From NCBI GenBank assembly GCA_004335835.1, contig RWJK01000985.1, forward strand, positions 3,952-67,951: a stretch of 64,000 nt of DNA. Reading direction: 5' to 3'. The notes under the pieces are model-generated. The model searched no databases. It saw nothing but the letters and a program-made list of their open reading frames with translations, and was not told where the DNA came from. Each line of letters starts with the position of its first letter. The stretch's first letter is position 1. This DNA comes from Scenedesmus sp. ARA3. Taxonomy: Eukaryota > Chlorophyta > Chlorophyceae > Sphaeropleales > Scenedesmaceae. Made by a program: the position numbers and the translations under genes. Below are positions 24,801 through 34,364 of this stretch, piece by piece.

Positions 24801-27800
24801 CCTGCAAAGAAAAGACGCCTCACCTGCTGGAAGATGTCCACGAAGAGCCGCGCCGCCATGTAGCTGAGCTTGGCCGCGTCCTGGCGCACCATGTGGCTCT
24901 CCAGCAGCGCCGTCTGCGTGGACGGCTCAAAGAGCTCCGTGGATCCCGGGGCGCCCTGGAAGCCCGCCTTGAAGAACGCCTGCGCACACAGCCGCAGTAC
25001 AACACACAGTTAGTGATGATGTTCATGGCTTGTTGCTATGGTTTGCGTCGACGGCTCGAAGAGCTCCGTGGAGCCAGGCGCGCACTGGAAGCCCGCCTTG
25101 AAGAACGCCTGCAGGGCAGCGCACACAAGCATAAACAAGAGCATAACTTTCGGCTGTTGTGTTCATATACGGCTCAAACAGCTCGGTGAGGCCAGGGGCG
25201 CCCTGAGAGCCCGCCTTGAAGAACGCCTGCAAGACCATACACGCAGCATAACACACACAACCATGTTAGTGATGATGTTCATGGCTTGTGTAATCTTGTG
25301 TGGCCGGCTCAAACAGCTCCGTGGAGCCAGGGGTGCCCTGAAAGCCCGCCTTGAAGAACGCCTGCAGACGAAAAATAACAACTTACAGCATCACATTTGG
25401 ATGTTGTCTGATTGAACGGCTCGAAAAGCCCGTGGCGCCCGGGTGGGCCTGGAAGCCTGCCTGCCTTGACAAACGCCCAGAAACGCCATACAGACGGCAC
25501 AGATGGTGATATCTACTTTCACAATCTGCGCCGTCTGTATGGCGTACTATCATTAAAACCAATGTGGGTTCGACAAATGTGGACGGCTTAAACTCCACTT
25601 GGCGCTGACGCGCCCCAGACGCGACTGCCCATCTTCCCAAGACTTCAGCAGACTTCCTCAAATCCTCGCGTACCTGTGTTGCAGGCAGCGCGTCCTCCCT
25701 GCATGGCGGGTCCACCATCACAGGTCCCACAGCCGCTCCGCCTGACCATGATCATGTGTTACTATGATAATATCACATTTGTTGGGATATAACCCAATAT
25801 AGTCTAGGCGCACCTGTGTTGCGGGCAGCGCGTCCTGCCTGCAGGGTGGATCCACCACCAGCGTGTCCCACAGCCGCTCAGCCAGCCGGCCATTATAAAT
25901 AACAACTAAGGCACTATGACGATGATCTTGGTAAGTATTTGACAATAAATAACACTCTAGAGAAGAAGTGCATAGATAGACAAAACGCACAAAAGGAAAA
26001 ACAACATTCAGTGTCGAGTTATCTCCACGCGCACCTGTGTTGCGGGCAGCGCGTCCTCCCTGCAGGGTGGGTCCACCATCAACGTGTCCCACAGCCGCTC
26101 CGCCAGCCGGCCATCAAAGTAGCTGTTGCTGTGCAGCGACAGGTAGCGCAGCGTCAGCAGGTGCTCCCGCAACACCTCGCTGTAGCTCCAAGCCCCCTGC
26201 CGCAAAGACTCCATCGCTGCCAGCTGCAGCGCCTCTTCATCTGGCTGCTGCTGCGCCGCAGCATTTGCAGGAGCTGCTGCTGCTGCTTCGCGTGCTGCTG
26301 CGAGTGCTGCTCGGGCCTGGTCAACGCTGCTGCAGAGCCGTTTGACCAGCACTGCGCTGAGGCTGTGCTGCTGGTCCAGGTCATCGACTGCGCGCTGCAT
26401 GGTGGGCAGCTTGCGGCCCTTCAGCTTCAGCGCCTGCAGATATGAACACAGAAAAAAGTTGCCAACAGTGTAAGTAGGACTTCAGTTTTGGTATGCTGGA
26501 GGGGAATGGTGCGCTTTGCAAAACGGGGTGCTAGAGAGCGTCGGGCTGCATATGGCTGCAGCATGTGCTCGCAGCAAGTCAACTTTTGCAGTGCAGCAAG
26601 GCATGTCAAGTCACGCATGCCCCAGTCAGGGCACAGCTGCTGCACATCTTCGCTGCCCTGGACTCAATCTCTAAACACGGCAGATACGCGTCAGTGCGGT
26701 CCTGCTTGGCATAACACACCTGTTCATCAGGCAGCCACCGCAGCAGCTCCCGAATGCTGCGCAGCAGCGGCACCTGCCCGCCAGCCCCCTCCAGCAGCTG
26801 CTTGGCGCACTTGTTGATCATTTCCACCACATAGTCCAGGCCGTCACCAAACTGGGTGTTTGTTGCGCCGGGCAGGCAGGAGCAGCATGCAAACATGTCA
26901 GTTGACAGCAGCTGCTTGGCGCACTTGTTCATCATTTCCACCATATATTTCAAACCGTCACCAAACTGGGTGTATGTTAGGCGGGGCAGGCAGGAGCAGC
27001 GTAACAGACATGTCAGTCGACAGCAGCTGCTTGGCGCACTTGTTGATCATTTCCGCCACATAGTCAAGCCCTCGCCAACCTGGGGGAACGTTACGCAGGG
27101 CAGGCGGGGCCAGTGGGCAGTGCAACAAACACAGCGTCACTGTTGCTGTTGCATCATAAACCAGCTCTGTTGTTGTCATCGGTGTCATCAACAGTACATC
27201 ACACTCATTGGTGCTCTCGCTGCTGTTATGATATCCTCACCTCCAGGTGAACCTTGTAGGCCTTGATCACGTCTGCCAGCGCCCACCTACCCTCACCTGA
27301 CCACCCACCATATTCGTATCACTCTTGCTATGGTAACAAGATGGTAGCAGCAAAACCAAAACTGTTACATACATCTTAAGCTCACCTCCAAGTGACCCTT
27401 GTAGGCCTTGACCATGTTTGCCAGCGCGCCCACGCCCACCACACGCCCTCACCTCCAGCGCTGTGCTATTGTTATGGTTACTGCTACCGTCGGAGTTGCT
27501 ATTATATTCCTCACCTCCAAGTGGCCCTTGTAGGCCTTGACCACATTCGCCAGTGCGCCCACGCCCACCACGTCCGGGTGCACGCCATCACCCATCGTGA
27601 GGTCCCACACCATGTCGCCAATCTTCTCACACATGTGCACCTCCTTATCGCTGGCTGCCAGGTGCTGCAGCAGCCCCAGCAGCCGCTGCGTGTCCTGCGT
27701 GCTGCGCTGCCGCGCGGCCTGCAGCTTGGCGAAGAGCATGTCCAGCTGGTTCCGCGAGAAGCGGGACGCGATCTCGGCCAGCAGGTCAAACATGTGTTGC

Positions 27801-30800
27801 TTGACCGCCTCGTACGTGTCCTCCTGCAAGCACAGAGATGCGAGGATGAAGGCAGAGCATGACGGCTCACGTTGACTTTACGACAGCAGGTCAAACATGT
27901 GCGCCTTGACCGCCTGATAGGTGTCCTCCTACAGGAATGTCACGTTTAAAAAGGTTCAGAAAGAGGTCAGCAGCTGTTTGGGCGCGAAGCATGACGGGAT
28001 GTCACTAGCACGTCATATATGTGCATCTTGGCCGCCTCATAGGTTTTCCTCTGCAAGGTGATATAGGCACAAGTTCAGGTACTAGCAATCAAGGCCATAC
28101 TGGGTGCAGTGCCACTGAAGCCACTTGACTTTTTGGGCTGGTTGTGCGCTGGTGGTTATCAACGAAATAAAAGAGCTGACAAGTGCTCGGGCAACAAGCC
28201 CGCCGCCTCACCTTCTCCGTCACCGCCCACAGCATGTCCAGGTGCTCCGGCGCCAGGGACTGGTTGGTTGTCAGCGTGACCATGATGCCTTGCACCTGTG
28301 CAGCAGCGTGCAGCAGCAGCAGCGTGCAGCAGCAGCAGTGTGCAACAGCATGCAGCATTGCATAGGAGCCTGGTGCCTGCAACAGTCCATGTCCGCCGTT
28401 GCAGCTGCACCAGCCTGCCGGCTGCCCTGCGCAGCAACCATCAGGTAATGCACCACCTGGCCCACACCAGCAGCTGTGCTTGGCTGCCTGACCTCATACG
28501 GCAGCACATATTGCTGATAAGCACACTGCGCTAAATCTGCACTGTGCTAGCCTGCGGAACCACAGTACTGCCTACATCGCACCCCTGCCAAGCCAAGAGA
28601 GCAGCAGCAGCAGCCGCAGCAACACTGGGGCAATCGTATCCCACAACAGCCTTGCATCATAGCACAAGTGCTGAATGTGAATGCCGACTGCTGTCACGGC
28701 TGCTGGACTTGGCACTGCTGCTTGCAGCGCTCTGAGATATGCCTACTATGCCACTGCTTTCACGGTTGCTGTGCTCTGCTGCTTGTGCCCCGCTAATGCA
28801 TGCCTACTACGCTACTGCTGTTGCGGCTGCTGTGCTCTGCTGCTTGCAGGGCAGCCACACACGCACCTCCTGCATGTACTGGCGCTGGTGCAGGTTGGTG
28901 CGCAGGATGCGCTGCACAATGCCCCGGTCAGCCATCCAGCCCACCAGCAGCTGCAGCAGCAGGCAGCAGCAGGCAGCAGCACAGCACACATATGATGCAC
29001 ACACGATGGGTGCATGCACAACCAAGTGCGCAGAATGCGCTGCACAATGCCCTGATCAGCCATCCAGCCCAGCAGCATCTGCAGCAGCAGGCAGCAGCAC
29101 AGCACACATTTCGTACATACACGTTGGGTGCTCGTACATACACGTTGGGTGCATGCACAACTGAGTATCCAGGATGCGCTGCACAATGCCCTGATCAGCC
29201 ATCCAGCCCACCAGCAGCTGCAGCAGCAGGCAGCGGCAGGCAGCAGCACAGCACGCTTTTGATATAGACACGATGGGTGCATGCACAATCAAGTGCGCAG
29301 GATGTGCTGCACAATGCCCTGATCAGCCATCCAGCCCACCAGCATCTGCAGCAGCAGGTGGCAGCACAGCAGAACACATAATGAACGCTCCCAGGATGAG
29401 TGCATGTGCAATGATGTACCTACAATGCGCTGCACGATGCCCAAGCTGGAAGATGCCCAAGATGGCCTCCTCCAATCCACCAGCACTTGAATGCAACACA
29501 AGAGGTATATGCTACAACAGGATGACACAATGAGTGCATACGCATGGAGTGGCCGATCCCAAGCATAAGCCGCCAAGGCCTCCTGTGGCTGCTCCTGCAT
29601 GCGGCTTCTCTCTGACACTAGGCTGCTGTCAAATGCTCTGTCACCAGCCACTCCAGTCTGCACAGACAGCAAGCATGCTTGCTGAATCGAGGCCATCCGA
29701 CGCCAACCATGCACTGCTGCAGGTGTGCATGCTACGCTGCTGCTGCTGCTGTTTCACCCCATTCAGCTGCTGCCGCACCTCAAGAGTGGGCTCACACTGG
29801 CGGCTGCCGCTGTCCGCCGCATTTCGCAGCATGCGGTTGCACTCGCGCACGCCGCTGAGCAGCTTGTTGAAGCTGCTGGACTCCAGCATCTTGCATACGA
29901 ATGCACACTGCACCTGCGCCAGCTGCACAGACAAACAGAACAGCAGCAGCAGCAGTGGAAGTGAGACAACAGCAGTTCGTTGAAGATGCTGACTCCAGCA
30001 CCTTGCACACAAACACGCACTGCACCTGCGCCAGCTGCAGGTCACATCGGCAGCACCAGCAATTGTTGGTCCAGCTGCAGCAGCAAGGCAGTGCTAGCAA
30101 GACGACTGGCAGCGTGGCAGCCTCTAGCTGTAACTGCGTCCTGCAGGATGCCAAGACCAGATGGGCAGCACTGCACAAGGGCGCCCCACCTGATAACATA
30201 CCACTGCACAAACAGCTGCCATACCCTCCCAATAGTACCGCCTGCGTGGCATCTGTAGCTTGTAACTGTGTCCTGCAGGATGCCCCAAGACCAGATGTAC
30301 AGTGCCAGTGCACATGCACATGCCACCTGGCAACATACCACTGCTAATTTATTCGCCATACTTACACACCACCACCACCACCACCACTAAGGCACTCAAA
30401 CTCTTGATTAAGTCACACCTAAACCACATTAAAAACACACTCACCTGCAGCAGCATCGCCTGCGGGTCTGGCCCATGCGCGATGATACGGGGCAGGTTGG
30501 TGTTGGCCAAGCACTGGAAGATGCTGTATGTCCTGTCGCTGCCATGATCACTCAGGCGCTCGCTGCCGCCCTGCACCAGCTGCGACACGTGCTGCATCAC
30601 TGGCACCACAATCTGCATGCAGCAAAAGAGCAGTACAGGTGAAATCTTGTGCAGGAAGATATGAGTAGTGCAGCAAGGATCGCACTGCGGCTAGCCAAGT
30701 GATTATGTGGCGCACAGGGCTGGCCCGTGGTTGCTGCGTTTGGCAGTTGCCGCTACTGTGGCTGGTTGCAGGAAACTCGAATTGCTGCAGCGGCAAGTGC

Positions 30801-32681
30801 TAGTGCTGCACCTGCTGCTGCTGCTGCTGCTACTGCTGCGACGCAGTGGCATGCCGTGCAGACCTATGCCATTGCTGTGTGACAGACGCCAGCTGCTGCC
30901 AGCATGTCCAGCTGCTGGGATTGCTGATGCTATAGGTGTTAGCGTCCCAGCTGCTGACATTTTCCTATCATTATCATTGGCCAGTTACTGCTGCTGCGGC
31001 ACTTGCATAGCTGCTGACCTCGTTGAACTTCTCATGCGCTGCATCTGTGGCGACATCCACGACCTGCACAACGCATGCAGGCACAACACACAAGCGTCAA
31101 TCGGCAGCTGCTAATAATCTCTAAGCAGTGATCAGCGGTGTCTGGCACGTGAGTGAGCCTGGGACAACAGAACCAGACACTCCTGCAAGGCAACAACTGC
31201 TGCTTGCAGGCACTTTTTGCGAGCACGCGAGCCACAGCTTTGGGAGCACACCAGCCACAGCTGCTGCCGGTGGTGGTGCTGCTGCTGCTCTGCAGGCATG
31301 TCTGCACACCCTGCCTTGCTGCTGCACTGCTGAACAGCGCCGCACGCACCTGCGCCAGCACAGCTGTCATCATGTTGAGCAGCGCAAAGCCGACCTGGTC
31401 TGGCTCCTGCAGCAGCTGCAGCACAGATACAACGCAGGTGCAGCAGCACAAACCACACACAGTAGGGGTTGAGGTGATTAAGAACCATCTATTCATGTGT
31501 TTGAACGTTCTGCAGAGTTGTGTGCGGATGCCAGCATGCAGCTGGCAAGAACAGCGGCGCAATCATCAAGTTTGAGCAGGTCAACGTCATCACTGGCCCT
31601 TCGCCACTACACAGCATGCCGCACTGGCACAGCACAACTGCTATGCTGCAGTCGGCACAACACTGTTCAACATAGACACCTCAGAGTTGTTGCTGGCTCT
31701 GGTCTTGCAGGAAGCTCCTACTGGTATCGCCGCTGCTGCTGGTCAAGCGCGCCACAGCTTGGCGCACTTTCCAGCTGTCAACCAACCCAACTGCTCCAAC
31801 TGCTTGCTGTCCTGCAAGCCCGAGTATGCAAACCAACACACCTGCAGGATGTTTTCGAAGCCGTGCAGGTAGCCAAACAGGTTGACCAGGTGCACCAGCC
31901 AGCGGTTGCGCTCCACAGCTGGCTCCAACTGCTCTTCATCCTCCTCCACTGCTGCTGGGTCGTCGTTGTCTGCATGCAACGAGAACTGCCGCTGCGCCCA
32001 CGCATCTGGCACGCTATCTGCATACTCAAACAGCTTGGAGGACGCTGGCACCTCCTCATCTGCCAGCTGCAGCATCAGCTTCTTGTTCATGTTGAAGAGG
32101 TTGAGCATGCACTGCGCAACAGGCACCAGGTCGCTGTCAAGCTCTGCTGTGGCATCGCCAGGGGCCAGGCAGGCCCTGTAGCTGAGTGCGTGTGCTGCAG
32201 TAGCCACCAGCAGCTGCAACGTTTGCAGCAGCACCTCCTCCTGGTCCTGATGTGGCAGCATGCTGCTCTGGGGGTAGCTGAGCAGCTTGTCCACACTCAG
32301 GAACAGATCATCCCGGAACAGACGCCTGACGCAGTCCAGGTCCGTCTGGCGCATCCTGCAAGGTGTCAAACGTTGTGTAATAGCAGCTGGGAGTGCTATG
32401 GCAGGGCTGAATCAGCTGCATGCCACGTACCTGCTTGAAGGGGACCCCCAGCGGAGCATGCCACATGCAGTGCGTAGGCACTGGCCAAGAGCGTAGATGC
32501 CATGGCTGCTGGTTCGTAAGTTTGTGATTTGCGACATGAGCATGAGATACTCGTCGCTGGGGTAGAGTTTGCCCTGCTGCTCAGCATCCATAGCATCCTC
32601 GCCCTGCTCCAAAATCTCAGAGCTGGCCTGCCCTGCATCATCATCAGAGACGCTGTTGCTGACTGCAAGTTCCTCCTCCAT
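11198..32681 (-). CDS. Ubiquitin-specific protease of the USP9X/FAF family
   Basis: A deubiquitinase of roughly 3,000 residues on more than 20 exons. The N-terminal half is alpha-helical scaffold. The segment joining 23590-23688 to 22995-23133 reads LADIKG then LDFIWRVYLS, matching a conserved USP9X block. The catalytic domain is complete. The Cys box (GGATCYMN) has its Cys codon at 18382-18384, the His box (GSAFTGHYYSY) has its His codon at 15965-15967, and the Asp region (WYAFDDKSV) is near 15850-15870. Exons checked for phase are 31842-32355, 31350-31406, 22995-23133, 22520-22643, 21869-22061, 21111-21307, 18265-20520, 17594-17734, 17182-17376, 16663-16818, 14843-16318, 13408-13938 and about 11198-12388. 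The ATG at 32681 is the first supportable start, but further 5' exons up to about 33.8 kb are possible. Long poly-Gln/Ala/Ser inserts interrupt the domain. The two CXXC pairs of the usual zinc finger are missing. Confidence 0.9.
12290..12915 (-). repeat. Exon echo: three copies of the last-exon acceptor segment
   Basis: The start of the last exon (reading VLQVVPDVADILAAF) is repeated twice upstream, at about 12545-12632 (nearly identical) and about 12830-12910 (more diverged, VVQDTADILAAF). Spacing is about 240-270 bases, each copy preceded by CTGCAG. Confidence 0.85.
13191..13375. other. Assembly gap
   Basis: A run of N between a C8 tract and a CCCA/CCAC repeat. It falls in the protease intron between exons ending at 13408 and starting at about 12388, so no catalytic exon appears lost. 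Confidence 0.99.
13908..14352 (-). repeat. Exon echo: four tandem copies of an acceptor segment with (CAG)n
   Basis: The 5' part of exon 13408-13938 (LFLELAVNHPDWLQLF, preceded by CATTGCAG) recurs at about 14026-14080, 14165-14232 and, shortened, 14325-14352. The roughly 130-base units carry (GCA)n runs of different length between them. Confidence 0.9.
14495..14915 (-). repeat. Exon echo: three copies of a donor segment
   Basis: The 3' end of exon 14843-16318 (HVWSEALTSLMGSGPSSSS then CMQ and GTGCGG) is repeated downstream at about 14673-14735 and 14499-14566, each ending in the same donor. Unit length is about 170 bases. Confidence 0.9.
14843..16318 (-). other. USP catalytic exon with His box
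   Basis: A 492-codon exon, phase 0 at both ends. It opens with RDRFEFPLEIDMYKYT, the beta-strand that follows the fingers region. After a Gln/Ser-rich insert comes the block EFMYDLMGVVVHSGSAFTGH with the catalytic His, then WYAFDDKSVTPWD and AYMLFYERR, the usual end of a USP domain. The remaining 300 residues are low-complexity Ser/Ala linker. The acceptor is preceded by a run of CTG triplets ending in CAG. Confidence 0.9.
16430..16715 (-). repeat. Exon echo: three copies of the IHLKRFEF donor segment
   Basis: The 3' end of exon 16663-16818 (CIHLKRFEFDYHNQTRYK then GTGGGG) recurs downstream at about 16530-16590 and, more worn, about 16405-16462. The copies keep reading frame for about 20 codons. 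Confidence 0.9.
16663..16818 (-). other. USP fingers/palm exon
   Basis: A 52-codon exon, phase 0. It reads GELMEGDNAYFCEELGRRV, then RSAIKALPQLLCIHLKRFEF. In USP9X and USP24 the corresponding position has a CEKC zinc-binding pair. Here it is CEEL, so the second cysteine is gone. Confidence 0.9.
16895..17100 (-). repeat. Exon echo: two upstream copies of the FCEELGRR acceptor segment
   Basis: The 5' half of exon 16663-16818 is repeated at about 16905-16965 (DELMDVNDTTFCKELGRR) and about 17046-17100 (more diverged). These lie on the acceptor side of the same exon whose donor side is echoed at 16430-16715. Confidence 0.85.
17866..18335 (-). repeat. 197-bp tandem repeat carrying a complete exon
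   Basis: CTGCAG marks recur at 17871, 18068 and 18265, so the period is 197 bases. The first two units appear identical by eye over a full period. Each contains an acceptor (TTAGCAG), 31 codons in phase 0 (start TFEQPAIREGMLG, end DSVFAQLQ) and a GTGAGG donor. The third is the diverged 3' end of the real Cys-box exon (MQPAIRAGVLG). Confidence 0.95.
18265..20520 (-). other. USP exon with catalytic cysteine
   Basis: A 752-codon exon, phase 0. A helical region with acidic, Gln- and Ser-rich insertions leads into PRPLRAPGQYMGLKNGGATC, with the nucleophile codon at 18382-18384, then YMNAVFQQLFMQPAIRAGVL. This matches the GLKNxGATCYMN box of USP9X. Substitution of Asn-Ala by Asn-Gly before Ala-Thr-Cys is mild and should not abolish activity. 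Confidence 0.92.
20440..20990 (-). repeat. Exon echo: five copies of the GAYPLLLQLIDSPGSS segment
   Basis: The start of exon 18265-20520 recurs upstream at about 20585-20640, 20690-20765, 20820-20875 and 20935-20985, preceded by CTGCAG, CTGCGG or TCAGGAG variants. Copies share about 45-80 bases of coding sequence with the real exon. Confidence 0.9.
21240..21905 (-). repeat. Exon echoes: duplicated acceptor (LELPLWDS) and four donor copies (QHVRMFCFG)
   Basis: The acceptor segment of exon 21111-21307 recurs at about 21394-21460. The donor segment of exon 21869-22061 (SMQHVRMFCFG then GTGAGT) recurs downstream at about 21745-21790, 21650-21690 and 21545-21595. The intron between these exons is thus largely made of copies of its own two ends. 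Confidence 0.9.
21985..22265 (-). repeat. Exon echo: two copies of the MATMPPVPAHRLAW segment
   Basis: The first 80 bases of exon 21869-22061, with acceptor ATGCAG, are repeated at about 22185-22262 (MATMLPVPAHRLAW), about 200 bases upstream. Confidence 0.9.
23665..24310 (-). repeat. Exon echo: six copies of the VNLESKALGLP acceptor segment
   Basis: The real exon starts at about 23688. Copies of its first 10-12 codons with preceding TGTGCAG/TGCGCAG lie near 23805, 23920, 24030, 24160 and 24305, spaced 110-145 bases. Poly-(CAG)n and an ATGGGACATCAACAGGATG-like spacer accompany several copies. Confidence 0.92.
24430..25475 (-). repeat. Exon echoes on both sides of one protease exon
   Basis: The real exon is about 24827-24980 (AFFKAGFQGAPGSTELFEP to ARLFVDIFQQ). 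Downstream donor-side copies (RLFVDIFQQ then GTGAGG) lie near 24699-24755, 24566-24610 and, worn, 24440-24500. Upstream acceptor-side copies (AFFKAG.QGAPGSTELFEP) lie near 25055-25108, 25175-25228, 25310-25363 and 25418-25470. This is the clearest case showing that both ends of one exon were copied outwards. Confidence 0.93.
25670..26110 (-). repeat. Exon echo: three copies of the DPPCREDALPATQ donor segment
   Basis: The 3' end of the exon at about 26034-26440 (ERLWDTLMVDPPCREDALPATQ region, donor GTGCGC) recurs downstream at about 25810-25885 and 25670-25742. Confidence 0.9.
26790..28060 (-). repeat. Exon echoes around the GLDYVVEMINKCAKQLL and EDTYEAVKQHMFDLL exons
   Basis: GDGLDYVVEMINKCAKQLL (exon about 26722-26855) recurs at about 26908-26975 and 27020-27085. 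The donor end VVKAYKGHLE of exon about 27513-27826 recurs at about 27375-27440 and 27238-27290. Its acceptor end (DTYEAVKQHMFDLL) recurs at about 27885-27930 and 28005-28060. Confidence 0.88.
28860..29475 (-). repeat. Exon echo: five copies of the LVGWMADRGIVQRILRT segment
   Basis: The real exon is about 28866-28955. Upstream copies at about 29030-29080, 29165-29220, 29295-29345 and a worn one near 29420-29470 keep LVGWMADQGIVQ and a CTGCAG-like acceptor. Spacing is about 125-150 bases, with GCAGCAGGCAGCAGCACAGCA spacers. Confidence 0.92.
29870..30290 (-). repeat. Exon echo: LAQVQCxFVCKMLES and neighbouring duplicated segments
   Basis: The acceptor end of the exon at about 29760-29925 recurs at about 29990-30040 (LAQVQCVFVCKVLES). 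A separate non-coding pair around TGTAACTGCGTCCTGCAGGA lies near 30130 and 30263. Confidence 0.85.
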
Positions 32682-34364
32682 CTGATCAGACGAGACCGAC
32701 AGCGAAACAGGCTAGTGCAAGTACAGCAGCATCGTTCCGCCCAGTTTGAATTGCTGTGGCGTACAAGGGCGCCAATCAGCAGAATCAGATGTACCCGTAC
32801 ATGCACTTCGCCTTACTCGTAACAACCCAGGCACGTTCCTGCTGAGGTGTTAGGGTTGGCTGATCAGCATGATTAACAGTGCGGGCCTCATGTCGTGGAT
32901 AAAGAGCCTCGTTTGGTGGCTGAAGCATTGATCCACTTGTCTCTTACCGATCCAAGCAGCCTGTGTGGGTGCCTCATTGCAACTGTGTTCAGGACAAGCA
33001 TGATGTGGCATCTGTCAGGCTGGCACATGGCAGGCAATGTAGCACGACTCAAACAATCTGCACTGACGATACAGGCTCTTGTTTGTGGATTTGCTGCCCA
33101 ACATACCTGTAACGGCCTTCGCATGCTGGTCTGGACTGTGAGGCTGAATCAGCTCTGTCCAGAGTTCCAGTATGCACTGCATGCTGTGTTGCAACACAGC
33201 ATGCCGCTCCAGGGCCTGCCGATAGCCAAAAACCTAATCTACACAGCTGCTTACATTCTTGTAAAGTAAATACCATCCGCTGTCAGCTTTGAAATGCAAT
33301 TACCTCTTGTTGTTACAGACAATGTTGCAGACAAGGAGCCTACTTCAACCTGCATGCGGGTTTGATTCTGCACAGACAACATTTGCCGCAAGCACCAGTT
33401 GCGCTGAAACTGGCATGCTGCCGCACATGACACACAAGATACATGGCCACAACACAGAAAACAGTGAAAGCTCCCTGCAACACCTGAAGGTGCCATGCAC
33501 GCTGCCTCTGCGTCTCCTGCCTGCAGGCACTTGCAAAGCCCAGCAAGCAAAGAGCAGATGCAACTGTTAGGAACCTGCGGCTGCCAAATGTATGCCTGTC
33601 ACAGCGGCCACAACAACGAAAAAAAACACAGCTGCACCCAGATGGTTCTACAACGGGTTACTCTCTCAGCAACTGTTGTCACAGCTCTCACCAAGCTGTA
33701 CACGCCTTCTACAGCTGCACTGATGTTGTCAAGTGCAAGACACTGGCAGTGCACAATGCAGCAGCTCCGCATAGCTGCAACGGCTGCAGCTGCTGTGTGC
33801 TGTGATCAAGCATCAGCACCCCAGCAGACTGCCTACAAAGTGATGTCACCAAGCCAAGCAATGGTGGAGTGCAGACAGAGCTCTAAACACACCAGCAACA
33901 GGTGCAACATGCACCGACCTCGTGCATTGGCCAGCATGCAATTGCGTGCACAGCCGTCCAACACATCTTACTACAACAACATAGTACGGGATACAACACT
34001 TTACATGCCCCAGGCAACAGGCATTGCGGCAGCACTTTGTGAAGTTGTTGCGCCACCATGCATGTCCAGCAATGGCTGCGTTCCAAGTGCTGCACCAGGC
34101 ATCCGACTCCAGCAAACACAGAGGCTACTAGCGGCATGTGATGCTCCTAATTACAACCTCTGCAGCCAATGCAATGGCACACACATGCGCAGCAGCTGCA
34201 GCACAGCTGCTGAATGGCTGCAGGATCTGCCTGCGGCACACACAGCCGCAGCCTCAGCACCTTGCTGGCATCATCAGATGCTGTTGCTGCCCCTCTGGCG
34301 CATTGCAGCTGCTCCTGAAACTGCTGCTGCTGCAGTTGCTGGCCGCTGCTGCTGCTGCTGCTGC
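32682..34364. other. Region upstream of the protease start
   Basis: No gene is assigned. On the minus strand two short stretches could be further N-terminal exons of the protease. One is about 33107-33178, reading CILELWTELIQPHSPDQ with acceptor ATGCAG and donor GTATGT. The other is about 33680-33740, reading CLALDNISAAVEGVYSL with acceptor GCCAG and donor GTGAGA. Neither is long enough to be sure. The right end holds the 3' flank of the reductase gene. Confidence 0.35.
34151..34155 (-). terminator. Candidate poly(A) signal (TGTAA on minus strand)
   Basis: TTACA on the plus strand, about 210 bases past the stop of the reductase gene. Assigned by position only. Confidence 0.35.

Noticed and set aside
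31497..32438. 313-codon open frame on the plus strand
   Set aside because: Antisense to two phase-checked protease exons (31350-31406 and 31842-32355).
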